Below are positions 1-9,112 of a stretch of 64,000 bases of DNA, piece by piece. The first letter of the stretch is position 1. Each line of letters begins with the position of its first letter. Source of the DNA: Pictodentalium vernedei (Eukaryota > Mollusca > Scaphopoda > Dentaliida > Dentaliidae); assembly GCA_031216915.1 (NCBI GenBank), contig CM062295.1, positions 177,334,927 to 177,398,926 of the forward strand, in the 5' to 3' direction. The notes under the pieces are model-generated. The model saw only the letters and a list, made by a program, of their open reading frames with translations. It did no database searches and was not told where the DNA came from. Made by a program: the position numbers and the translations under genes.

Positions 1-236
1 ACCCTTTACCCAATGTAACGGTCAGTGTTATCCAAGAAAATCACCATTTAACCCACTTTATATTTTCAGTTTTCGTCTCGGGAACATGGCTAGTGACCCC
101 TCAATGGAACGAGTTCGATGAGCTCGTTCCGGTGAGGGGTCATGGGCTGTGCTTTTGAGACGGACATTGAACATTTCTAGTTATTCAAAAATTATTCTTC
201 AAGTGTCGTCTTCTACACGTGTTGGGAAAGGGGTTA
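1..236 (-). mobile_element. Foldback MITE, copy 1
   Basis: The segment opens with ACCCTTTACCCAA and closes with TTGGGAAAGGGGTTA, imperfect terminal inverted repeats. Its core (about 70-175) is a long hairpin whose arms contain TGACCCCTC and GGAACGAG on the left and CTCGTTCC and GAGGGGTCA on the right. The same arrangement occurs in opposite orientation at 63490-63706, which defines the family. No coding capacity is visible, so it would be a non-autonomous DNA element. The left end may start just outside the window. The strand is given relative to the copy at the right edge. Confidence 0.6.
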
Positions 237-840
237 AGTTCCTTGTCCCTTTTTATTCTTCTATTCTCTCTATTACTCTCCTTACTCTCTCTATTTCTCA
301 TGTTTAAACAATATTTTACTTGGTGTTTCCAGCTACCTTTAAACTTCGTCAGTCTTCCCAAGGAGACAGCTTATACAAGCTAAAAGCTTAATGCTGAATC
401 CTTCCAACAAATCTCGTTCTTGACACATAACTTTAATGCATATCATTGTATTACGTATTCTGTGTAACAACCATCTTGTAGATAATGATATGTATGTATC
501 ATATTTTCTCATGAATAAATATTGTTTAAACTAAAAATAGACCAGAATAGCTAATTATAGTAATAATAAGTAAAGCTCTTCCAACTAATAGGCTCTTCTA
601 CGCTACTGGAGTATAATCCAGAACAAAGGAACATGGCCAGGTAGAGGAAAACTATTGCATATATAGATAGAAGCAGAGAATTCTGAAAGAATTCGAAATA
701 GTAAAAGTTGGGTGGATTTTGGTGATTTGGAGAGATTGTCGGGTTGTTTGTGGTAATTAGATTTACTCTTCTACAAAGAAACATACCCTCCGAATATACC
801 CCTGTCTTGTTAGAAGGTTTTGGGTCACATAGCAATCACG
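237..840. other. Unassigned stretch with a LINE 3'-UTR-like relic
   Basis: A pyrimidine-rich patch (about 240-300) is followed by sequence to about 536 that weakly resembles the last 250 bp of the retroelement block at 43800-44096. Both end in AATAAATAYTGTTTAAACT, suggesting an old 5'-truncated LINE tail. A minus-strand reading frame (551-835) begins with TTG rather than ATG and resembles no family I know. It lies next to the promoter-like cluster at 856-1043, so a divergent transcript is conceivable but unsupported. Confidence 0.3.
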
Positions 841-855
841 TGCTACCATAGAAAC

Positions 856-1043
856 CAAGATGGCGGCCTCCAGTATACAAAATGGACGACGGAAACACGT
901 GTCACCCTAAGAACACGCGCTGCGCATGCGCACTAACACCACGTATCACTATGGAGATGACGTCACAAGATGGCCGCTCACGCGGGTTACCATTACAACA
1001 CAACATGACGTCACCAGGTCACGTGACATGACGTCACTTCCGG
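856..1043. promoter_or_regulatory. Cluster of promoter-type transcription factor motifs
   Basis: Within about 190 bp there are: a YY1-type CAAGATGGCGGCC (856-868) and a second AAGATGGCCGC (967-977); an NRF1-type palindrome TGCGCATGCGCA (921-932); three full CRE palindromes TGACGTCA (958-965, 1006-1013, 1029-1036); a USF/E-box palindrome GTCACGTGAC (1018-1027); and an ETS-type ACTTCCGG (1036-1043). The patch is CpG-richer than its AT-rich surroundings. These motifs are characteristic of TATA-less housekeeping promoters in animals. No gene is visible immediately on either side. The cluster ends just before the duplicated block that carries the SLC7-like exon, and it is absent upstream of the other copy of that block. 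It could instead be an internal promoter of an unrecognised transposon. Confidence 0.5.
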
Positions 1044-2788
1044 AGCCCCCTGCGGGGTCCCCCCAATGAGCCCTGATCGGGTACATGCTATACTACTGAC
1101 TGATTAGAATGATCTATAATTTATATGACAAATGAGGGGGTGGGGTGTGGGGCGGGGGGGGGGGGAGTCTTTGCATTCTACATATGGATTCTCTTGATCT
1201 CCAACCAAACTGATTGACTGGATTTAATGAAAACCGTTTGCAAAATGCAAAGGGAGTACTGTGTACCAGATGATCAAAGCTTTTCTAAAATACAGTTCTA
1301 AATTAATGTTCCATGTAAATATCTGTGATATTTTCCTAATTTATACATTCCACGTGGGGAGGGGGGGGGGGGGATGTACTGAGAATTTATATTATTATTT
1401 ACCCTTCAATTCTACACTTAAATAAGCTTCATTGCTGTTAATAGTAAACAGTCAAACCAATATAGTGAGATTCGTTCACCAATCAAGGGGTTAAGTCGCA
1501 GAATATTTGCATATTATGGTACTCGTATTAATTCGCATGCAAGGGGTTAAGGGCATATTGATTTGCACGGCACCAATATTCAATTTGCGATATTTCATAT
1601 ACACTAAAGTTGTAAGAAAAAAACAACAAAACATTCCACTATTATTACTGTTGTCAACTTTATTTCCCACATTTTAATATTTTTATAAATAAAACTATTT
1701 TTATAATAAAACATTATGATTCCATTATCGTTTGCTTTATTGAATTTAAGGTGACAGCAAGATTATTTACTGAAATACCTGTATCATCAATTGATAGGAG
1801 TGTTGATAGTATTCACCCCACAGAAAGATTTAATTTCTTCAAAGGAAACGTCACCAAATATACTTTCACTGTTGAGACTTGTTTATGTCCTAATTCTCTC
1901 TCTGACCTTTACAGTATTTTGACCTCATCCATTCTATCAAACCTTTTGATATTTATGCTCATCCGATTTCTAAAAAGGAAAAAAGTCACCTAATAAACTT
2001 TCTCTATTAGGACTTACATGTCTATGTCCTAATTCTCTCTGACCTTTGCAGAATTTGAACTCATCCGTTCTATTAAACCGTTTGATATTTGTGCTCACCA
2101 TAATGCCAGTTCAATAGAATAGATGAGTTTCAAAAGCAGTGATTGACCGAGTAAGAATGAATGTGAATACTATAGCTCAATTATAGAAAGTTACAAACAT
2201 TGTAACGAAGAGATTTGCATTTCATTATTCATAACAATTTCCAAACTCCCATCAATAATAGAATGGATGACCTACAATATCCTTAAATAGTAAAACCCGC
2301 TTTCAACAATAGAATGGATGTGCTCGACAATGGAATGGACGAAGTCCGGCACAATGGGGTGAACAATGGATGCATTGTTCAGTGAACAAAACGAACAAAG
2401 GATGGATGTGCATATTAAGTGTGTTCATGTTAGAAATACCAATACTACTGATATGCTATCGGCTGTGCGAAAACACGCCCAGTCGACGTCCGGGTACTTT
2501 CAATAGGTGCGGCACACCTGTAGCTTTGTTGGCAATACTAGATGTGCCCCATGAGTCGACATCTGTTGTCTTCAGGCTACATCGAATTCACTTAGCGGGA
2601 ACTAATAAATGCGCGTTACCAAGAGATAAACTATTTGTATGCATAATGTTCACTCTCATTGTTTTTATGAATAATTTAAATACGAACACCTTGCAGATAG
2701 ATTGCCATCACTTTCACTTGTGGAGAGGTACGATAGATACCATCCAAAAAGTTATCTCATAGGATTGTAAGTCTAACATATTCTTTCA

Positions 2789-2873
2789 ATGGAAGTTCGA
2801 GAAGGACAAGTACCGTTGAAAAGAGAACTTGGATTGGGTGGAAGCTTTGCTGTTGTTTTGGGATCAGTAATAG
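2789..2873 (+). CDS. First coding exon of an SLC7/APC-type amino acid transporter (partial)
   Basis: ATG at 2789 opens 28 codons plus one base, ending AG at 2873, followed by a consensus donor GTAAGT (intron phase 1). The peptide contains LKRELGLGGSFAVVLGSVIG, which has the form of the cytosolic N-terminus and first half of TM1 in SLC7 light-chain transporters, where the family continues with a conserved SGIF-type motif in the next exon. That continuation is not in the window. The family imports or exchanges amino acids at the plasma membrane. The copy at 39819 differs by one synonymous base (GGA/GGG), consistent with coding constraint or recent duplication. In-frame translation past the donor runs into low-complexity sequence, as expected for an intron. 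It may be a functional first exon with a long intron or an orphaned duplicate. Confidence 0.55.
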
Positions 2874-3605
2874 GTAAGTTTACGAATAACAAACATTTTA
2901 GATTTAGTGGCACAGCCAGGGGTGGGGGCTTCGGGAAACAGCTCCCTCTCCCCCACCTCCAAAAACATATATTTACTGCCCCCTAAAATTCAGAATTGTA
3001 CTATTTGCATGAGGCGCCAGCTAAATAAATTACAGAGGACATACCATACTTGGGGAAAATTGACATTTTTCCTAGTCACAAAATGTTTTCAGATAGAGCC
3101 ATCGGGGTATATTTTTCAAAAATATTCTCCTCAGTCGTAGCAACGAAAGAAGGACACCACCTCCATACCTTTCCTCAACTGGGGACTTCAATCTCTCGTG
3201 ATATGTTTACGGCATAAACATATATGGACCACCAAAAGACCTTTGCCCTCTCCCCCCCCCCCCCGCCCCCAATATAGATTTCTGACTACTCACCTGCAGT
3301 GGTGTTCAAGCAAGATGTTCACCTTTGCTGGAAGTGTGCGTCATCAAGTCCAGTTCCAGCAAGCTGATGATCCAAAATATGGTTTTTTTTCAGAAAAGGC
3401 AACCGTTTAACTATTTTTCGAGCCACCCACAATCTTACCTTATATTGAGGATCAATGTATACGCTTTTATGGAGTTTAGTAGACATTACAAACACAATTG
3501 TAATTCCGTTTCGTGATTAATTGTTGAACAAAAACCTCTCTTAGAACAGTCCAGCAATTAATCGGATGATACTGTTACTCTGCGCATGAAAGAACGTGGA
3601 GAAAA

Positions 3606-3819
3606 CTAGAGAAACAGAATTTACTGCATCCAGTAAATCCAAGTCTGTGTGAAAAGGGTTAAAGTATCAGGAATAAACTCTACAGAAAGAGAATTTATGA
3701 AGGCTTATTTTCTGGAGTAAAATATTTTTTAACAAATCAGAAATGGGTTTTCGTTAACAGGATTTACAGATATTCATACAGGAATCAGAACAATTTTATA
3801 AGAAACCAGAAAAGGCATA
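3606..3819 (-). mobile_element. Element E 3'-end fragment (reverse)
   Basis: Read on the minus strand this is the 3' terminal part of the rolling-circle-like element E. It has a terminal CTAG (here CTAG at 3606-3609), preceded by a hairpin with arms ATTTACTG and CAGTAAAT and then the common E tail. It is truncated at 3819 by the edge of the segmental duplication. Confidence 0.7.
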
Positions 3820-4204
3820 ATAAGCAAATACAGTAGCTTGGTTAGCAACTTTTGTAATTGTCAATAGGCGTTCTTTGCCTAGTTTGAGGTTGGATGTAGG
3901 TTTTACACTGTGTCTCCAATATGCCAAGTCTCAATGTAAAAGGGATAGCTAGGTTCGCCAGAATCACTGAGCCAGGCAAGAATTATCTACAAATTATCAA
4001 CCCAGAACAAAAATAGCACTCTAAACTTTAGCGAAAGGTGTCTTTCTTTTTCCGGCAAATACGATGTAATACAACGAGGTGAAAAGCGTCAAAGCGGAGA
4101 TAAGACTTCGGCCGGATCTCGAAAAAATCACGATCCGGTCGAAATTTTCTGACCGGTTTTGCGAGAATAGCACTGGATGTTGGTAGCACGGGGTAGATTG
4201 GGTG
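3820..4204. other. Unassigned spacer
   Basis: No gene is visible. 4130-4200 contains GACCGGTTTTGCGAGAATAGCACTGG in pieces resembling the terminal part of the foldback MITE at 63660-63706, so it may hold a decayed MITE end. The rest is not recognised. Confidence 0.25.
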
Positions 4205-6308
4205 TAATAATAATAATAATAACTCTTTGGCCAGCCGCTGATTTGTCGCGGTCCTCATAAGAGAAGGCCATCATTCCCCCTGCACCCCACCCCCTCTTCC
4301 CCTCCTCTCCTCCCAGTATTCAGATATAAACTGCTTAATAGTGTCCCTCACTTCCTCTTTTTCAATTTCTTCAATAAGCATTCCTACCCTCTCCCTCGTG
4401 TCCCCCTTCAGCCATCTATCCTTTGTTTCTTCACCCCACTTCTGCATTATTCTTCCAGTAAATTTTATTCTATGAGGTATATACTGTGGGCATTCCAAGA
4501 GAAAATGTTCCAGGGTCTCCACTACTCCAGAGTGGCACATTTGGCATCCCTTTTCTCCATCTCTCCCAATTTTCCCCCGAAGCTCCAGTGATCTTGATCT
4601 CAGTTTGAACAGCAGTGACCCTCCAAAGGTGCCATCTAGGTACTTCTCAAAAGCTGGCTTTTCTTTATATTTTAACCCCTGCAGTGATCTTTTCACGCTA
4701 ACCCTTGCTCGCCAGTTTCGATTGCAATCTTCCATGACTCTCTCTTTGACAAACCTTTTGCCTTCTTTCATTCCTACTTCTATGTTTGTGACCTCTATAG
4801 AGTAATTGTCCATTAGTTCCCTCACATGTTTTGACCACCCCGTATCTATATTAGAATTCCAAATGGTATCGAGCATCAGTTTGCACCACCGGTTGTCAGG
4901 CAGGTTTCTCAAGTAGTTAAAGTAACACAGTTTTCCCAAATCTACCCTGTCCTTGATTTTCATCCACCCAAGCTCCCCCCTTACTGCTTCCAAAGCTGCA
5001 GCATTACTCGACCCTGTTATCCATCTGCCGGCATCATTCAGAGTACTTTCCAACTTCTTAATAACGGTTTGGTTTAATGGAATCACGTCCGTGCCTTACG
5101 TTATACTTGGTAAACCCACCCTCTCCCACAGTGTTTTCCCCACAAAGACCTTGTTGAAACTATTTTTCCCTAAAAGTTTTAGTTGGTTCAGAATTCTTTT
5201 CCCCTTCAGAATCAGTTTGGCTGAGTAATTTCTGTACACCCCTCTTCCCGTTATATTTATGCTTAACCCTAGATACTCATACTCTCCCGTTTCTCCTACA
5301 GTGATTTGTTTGCTTTCCCCTTCGGGGATTGAGAACTCCCCCACTCTCCATCTCTTCGTCATATCTACCTTGCGTCCAACGGGTATTACCTTGCTTTTAT
5401 TTTCATTTAGTTCGAGCCGCCAAGTGTTCCCATATCTACCAACAATTTCCAGCAATTTCTCTAGCCCCTGTTCAGTTCTAGACATTAACACCATGTCGTC
5501 CGCAAAGAATAAGCCTGGTACCTTTATGTCTCCAACATTTACCCCCTCCGCACTCTGAATTAGTTCGTCCCCTAAATCTTTAACATACAATGCAAACAAA
5601 ATCGGTGAAAATATACACCCCTGCTTGAGGCCTATATCCATAGGGACTCGTTTTGTAGTGATACTCCCTAGACTGAGTTGGCTTTGCACATCTGTATACA
5701 GTGCTTTCATGATTCCCACAAAGTCACCCCCCAGTCCGATGCCCTCGAGCTTTCGCCACATACCTTCCCTCCACACTCGGTCGTACGCTTTTTTCACATC
5801 TAGAAATGCCAGAAACATCTTTTTCTTTTCAGCCTTTGTTGATTCTATCAGTTGGGTGAGTGTAAATAGGTGATCAGTGACTCTTCGACCTTTCCTGAAA
5901 CCATTTTGAATTTCTCCTAAAAAACCTTTCTCTTCAATAACTTCCTCAAGTCTACCGTATATGACCTTACAGAATACTTTTCCGATGTTACTACTAACTG
6001 ATATCCCCCTATAGTTATCTAGAACTTCCTTATCCCCCTTTTTGTGTATGAACGACACCTTACTTTCCCTCCACTCTCTGGGGACCTTTTGCTTTCGCAG
6101 AGCCAGGTTGAAAAGGTTTGTGAGGACTTCAATAAGTGCCTCCCCTCCATTTTTGAGGAATTCGTTCGGAATTTCATCAGTCCCTCCCGCTTTACCATTT
6201 TTTAATTTCGAGACCCCGTTCCGCACTTCTTCTGCCGTTATTTCGCTACATACACGATTGGATAGGTTCTCCTCCACCAGTGTATTTCTTTTTGGTGGGG
6301 ACCCACTG
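4205..6308 (-). mobile_element. 5'-truncated CR1/L2-like LINE (same subfamily as 6480-11620)
   Basis: The minus strand reproduces the 3' 2.1 kb of the full element, including the 3' UTR motif TTTGTCGCGGTCCTCATAAG and a (TAA)n tail at 4205-4222. Identity with the full copy is very high. The match stops at 6308 (CAGTGGGTCC in the full copy). Possible diverged target-site duplications (GGGTAGATTG on the left, GGGTAAATCG on the right) flank it. Truncation at the 5' end is typical of target-primed reverse transcription. Confidence 0.9.
4271..6308 (-). pseudogene. LINE reverse transcriptase fragment with one nonsense codon
   Basis: The minus-strand reading frame encodes the RT domain and C-terminal region of ORF2: GKAGGTDEIPNEF, KGDKEVLDNYRGIS, FLDVKKAYDRVW (catalytic Asp), GLKQGCIFSP, FFADDMVLM (the ADD catalytic pair) and the C-terminal cysteine/histidine motif CQMCHSG...EHFLLECPQ. 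The frame is broken once at 5096-5098, where TAT (Tyr) of the full copy has become TAA. The two pieces (5096-6277 and 4271-5086) are otherwise in register. The endonuclease and ORF1 are missing through 5' truncation, so it is not mobile on its own. Confidence 0.88.
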
Positions 6309-6626
6309 TGTAGGGTAAATCGTGATATAGTATCAATACATTAAGTACCACCAATGCACGCTTACAGAAGAGGATCCGCAAGTATACAGAAGAAGTCTCC
6401 TTGGTTACGAATCGAAATTAAGTATTTTTATTGTTTACTAATCATATATATTTCATTTTCAGGTTATTTTATTCAACTTTGTGGGGAGTTAGTTTAGTAT
6501 AGTAACTGGGACAAAGTTAGGAGGCCTTAAATAAAACTGTGAGCGCTAAGTTGTCGAACGGTTCGTCGTGTTGCCTTTTGTCGCGTGTTTACAATTTTCC
6601 CTGTCCGATCGCGTAATTTTGTCTTG

Positions 6627-8063
6627 ATGATGGCGAGCAAGTCTGTTCAGACGGAGGTAAGTATGGAGGTAAATACGTGTAATATCGCGGTCCAGGTCAA
6701 CGGTGCCAACGGAGTAAGTATTGGTGTGCAGACAGAGGTCACTGGGGGTGTCGGTCAGAGCCGGGTTGGTGGGGCCACCGATGGCGATATTGGGCTTGAA
6801 GTTTGTAAACAGTGTTCTATGATGTATGGGGACTGTCGCTCGATGGGATATGGAGAGATATGTGCAAACTGTCAGGAAATCCTCCGCCTACTGGAGACAA
6901 TTGTTAACTTTGAGGGGGAGATTGCTGAGCTGAAGGGAAAACTTGGTAGGGCGGGGCTGTCTGGAGTTACGCCTGTGAAAGTGGCTTTCCGAGAAGGATG
7001 GAAGGTTGTCGGTGGTTCCAAGAGGAAACATGGGGGTAGAACCTTTGATGTGAAAGAGGTAGGTGATGAGGTGGGGGCTGCTAGAAAAGTACGTAGGACA
7101 GATGAGGGGGGCCCAGGCCGGAGCAATGCTGTAAAGCGTTTGGCGTGGACTACCAAAAGTGGTAGGAAAGGGGGGCCAGAGAAGCAGGTAGATAGGGGTG
7201 TAAAGTCCAAAGGCAGTGGGGAGTGCAGCACCAGAAACAGATTTGATGTGCTCGATTCGGAAGAGACAGAGGAGGAGATGGAGATAGTTGCAACAGATAG
7301 TAGCTTGGGGTCTAGGCCAGGAAAAAGGAGGAGGGATCCGGGGGAAGACCAGGGGAGTAGTCCAGGTAGCTCAGGGCCTGGAAAGAGACGGAGGGACAAG
7401 GATAGGAGTAATCCTAGGTCAAAGATACCGATACCGATATTGATTCCGAGTGGGGCTGTTGGAGAGGAAGAGGACGCTGTAAACAATAGGAGACTAGAGG
7501 AGATAAATAGGGCGAGGTCCAAAAGTAAGTTGGTGGTTGCGGGAAGTAGCATAGTTCGGGGGATCGACAAGGTTGTCTGTGGTCCGGACAGTAAAAATAG
7601 AACAGTTCTGTGCTTTCAGGGGGCTAAAGTGGAGGACCTGAGGGATAGAGTGGACGGTATTGTAGCTGGGTCGGGGCCTGATCCGGTAGTGGTATTACAT
7701 GTGGGGTCCAATAACATCAGGGAGAGGAAATCAGTTCGTTTGGTGGACACATACAAGGACCTAATTAGTAAGCTACTTAGCAGGAATGCTCGGATCATCG
7801 TTTCAGGGGTGCTCCCCGTTATGGGTGGTGGGAATGAGAGGAACTCGCGGATTATGGCACTAAACGAGGAGCTGGGAGAGCACTGCAAAGACTTGGGAGT
7901 ACATTTCATTGACCACTGGGATTCATTCTGGGGACAAGGAGAGTTGTATGGGCGAGACGGATTGCATTTAAGTAGGATGGGTACAGACCTGTTGGGCCAA
8001 AAAATCTTACAGGTGGCTGGGCCTTTTTTGGAGAAAAGGGGGGTAGGGGACCACAGCCGGTAA
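6627..8063 (+). CDS. LINE ORF1: Cys-motif protein with SGNH/GDSL-like esterase domain
   Basis: The first ATG (6627) opens 478 codons; an upstream in-frame GTG at 6585 extends the frame without an ATG. Near the N-terminus are two QTEV repeats, then CKQC (about residues 60-63) and CANC (about 79-82), a possible zinc-binding pair, followed by a short leucine-rich helical stretch. A basic, low-complexity middle is followed by an SGNH-hydrolase-like region: block I VAGSSIVRG (nucleophile Ser about 305, GSS in place of GDS), block III HVGSNNI (about 358), and block V GRDGLHLS with the Asp and His (about 443-448). Such ORF1 proteins bind RNA and assist retrotransposition in CR1-type LINEs. It ends 44 bp before ORF2. 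The frame is intact. Confidence 0.82.
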   Translation: MMASKSVQTEVSMEVNTCNIAVQVNGANGVSIGVQTEVTGGVGQSRVGGATDGDIGLEVCKQCSMMYGDCRSMGYGEICANCQEILRLLETIVNFEGEIAELKGKLGRAGLSGVTPVKVAFREGWKVVGGSKRKHGGRTFDVKEVGDEVGAARKVRRTDEGGPGRSNAVKRLAWTTKSGRKGGPEKQVDRGVKSKGSGECSTRNRFDVLDSEETEEEMEIVATDSSLGSRPGKRRRDPGEDQGSSPGSSGPGKRRRDKDRSNPRSKIPIPILIPSGAVGEEEDAVNNRRLEEINRARSKSKLVVAGSSIVRGIDKVVCGPDSKNRTVLCFQGAKVEDLRDRVDGIVAGSGPDPVVVLHVGSNNIRERKSVRLVDTYKDLISKLLSRNARIIVSGVLPVMGGGNERNSRIMALNEELGEHCKDLGVHFIDHWDSFWGQGELYGRDGLHLSRMGTDLLGQKILQVAGPFLEKRGVGDHSR

Positions 8064-8107
8064 CCCAGAGTGGCACAAATGCTGGGAACATAGGAAGAAC
8101 AACAAAC

Positions 8108-9097
8108 ATGCACAATACAGGGACATACCAGGGTTATAATAATGTGCCAGTGATGACAAAAAAACAAAGATTCATTAAGTTTGGGTACTGCAACATCCAG
8201 GGTCTGCACAAGAAAGTAAGCGAAATATCAACAATGATGGACGAAGGAGACTTCGATATAATGGGTCTAAGTGAGACGTGGATACGACGGGATCAGCGGG
8301 TTGATCAGATGAAGGGTTGCGTGTGGATAGGAGCTGGGCGAACTGAGGGTCAGAAACGGGGTGGGGGTGTTGGCATCTACGCTAAAGAGGAATTACAGCC
8401 CTCATTGATTACAGATCTCACAGAAGCAAGGACTCAGATTCCAGTATCCAACGAAATAGTCTGGGCAAAAATCAAGTTAGGAAGCAGGAGTGTTGCCGTT
8501 GGTGTTGTATACTTAGCAGTGGAGGGAAGTAAGCCCGAGTGGAATGATTCAATATATACAACTCTTAAATCGAATATCACAGAGCTTGGGAGCAGAGGGT
8601 TCAGTATTGTCCTAATGGGGGACTTCAATGGGCACATCGGGGATAAGGAGGAGGGCATACAGGGAGGTGATAGGAAAATTAACACGAATGGGAGGAAGAT
8701 GTTGGACCTATCAAAAGAGCTTGGTTTAAAGATCCTGAACAGGGATGCGAAATGTAAGGGTAAATGGACCTGGGAGAGGAACGATAAGAAAACAATAATT
8801 GATTATATACTCACTGACATTAGCGTATGGAGGGAGGTTATAGATGTAGAAATAGATGACGAGGGAAAAAATGACTTGGGTAGTGATCACAACCTGATAA
8901 CAGTTAAGATTATGGGCAAAAAGACGAATAGAGACAGAAATACCTTCAAGGAAGTTTGGGGACTAAAACAAGGAGCCGACTGGAAGCAGTTTCGGGAAAA
9001 ACTAAAACCAAATCTTGAATGTATACCTAGGGATGCAAATGTCCAGAGTATTTCAGATGGCATAGTAAATAGCCTAACAGAGGCAGGGAAGGAGTAA
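8108..9097 (+). CDS. LINE ORF2, N-terminal part: APE-type endonuclease
   Basis: ATG at 8108 opens the ORF2 frame. The apurinic-endonuclease fold is recognisable from FGYCNIQGL (about 25-33), SETW with the metal-binding Glu (about 56), GVVYLA, MGDFNGHIG (Asp/Asn about 172-174), IDYIL (about 231-235) and GSDHNLI with the catalytic Asp-His (about 260-261). This enzyme nicks target DNA to prime reverse transcription. A TAA at 9095-9097 stops the frame, but the RT-coding frame continues in the same register directly afterwards, so the enzyme pair was originally one polypeptide. The stop is probably a recent nonsense mutation rather than a natural boundary. It lies between domains, so the endonuclease itself is intact. 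Confidence 0.85.
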   Translation: MHNTGTYQGYNNVPVMTKKQRFIKFGYCNIQGLHKKVSEISTMMDEGDFDIMGLSETWIRRDQRVDQMKGCVWIGAGRTEGQKRGGGVGIYAKEELQPSLITDLTEARTQIPVSNEIVWAKIKLGSRSVAVGVVYLAVEGSKPEWNDSIYTTLKSNITELGSRGFSIVLMGDFNGHIGDKEEGIQGGDRKINTNGRKMLDLSKELGLKILNRDAKCKGKWTWERNDKKTIIDYILTDISVWREVIDVEIDDEGKNDLGSDHNLITVKIMGKKTNRDRNTFKEVWGLKQGADWKQFREKLKPNLECIPRDANVQSISDGIVNSLTEAGKE

Positions 9098-9112
9098 TAT
9101 AGTATAGGAAGG

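Larger units (their letters stand above)
1097..3819 (+). repeat. Segmental duplication, copy 1 (2.7 kb)
   Basis: This block matches 38111-40849 in the same orientation over its whole length, with few substitutions and short indels (for example about 12 extra bases in the other copy near 39475-39490). It contains G-runs, short motifs around ACAATRGAATGGAT (2250-2370), the SLC7-like exon, and the 3' end of a reverse E element. Copy 1 stops abruptly inside that E element at 3819, whereas E continues beyond the corresponding point (40849) in copy 2, so copy 1 looks like the derivative. Confidence 0.88.

Noticed and set aside
2370-2762. 130-aa ORF upstream of the SLC7-like exon
   Set aside because: It is not preserved in the duplicate at 39380-39790 (indels disrupt it), so it is probably 5' UTR or promoter sequence.
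6872-7570. 232-aa minus-strand ORF opposite LINE ORF1
   Set aside because: Shadow of the GC-richer, biased ORF1 coding strand; composition is low-complexity Ser/Leu/Pro.
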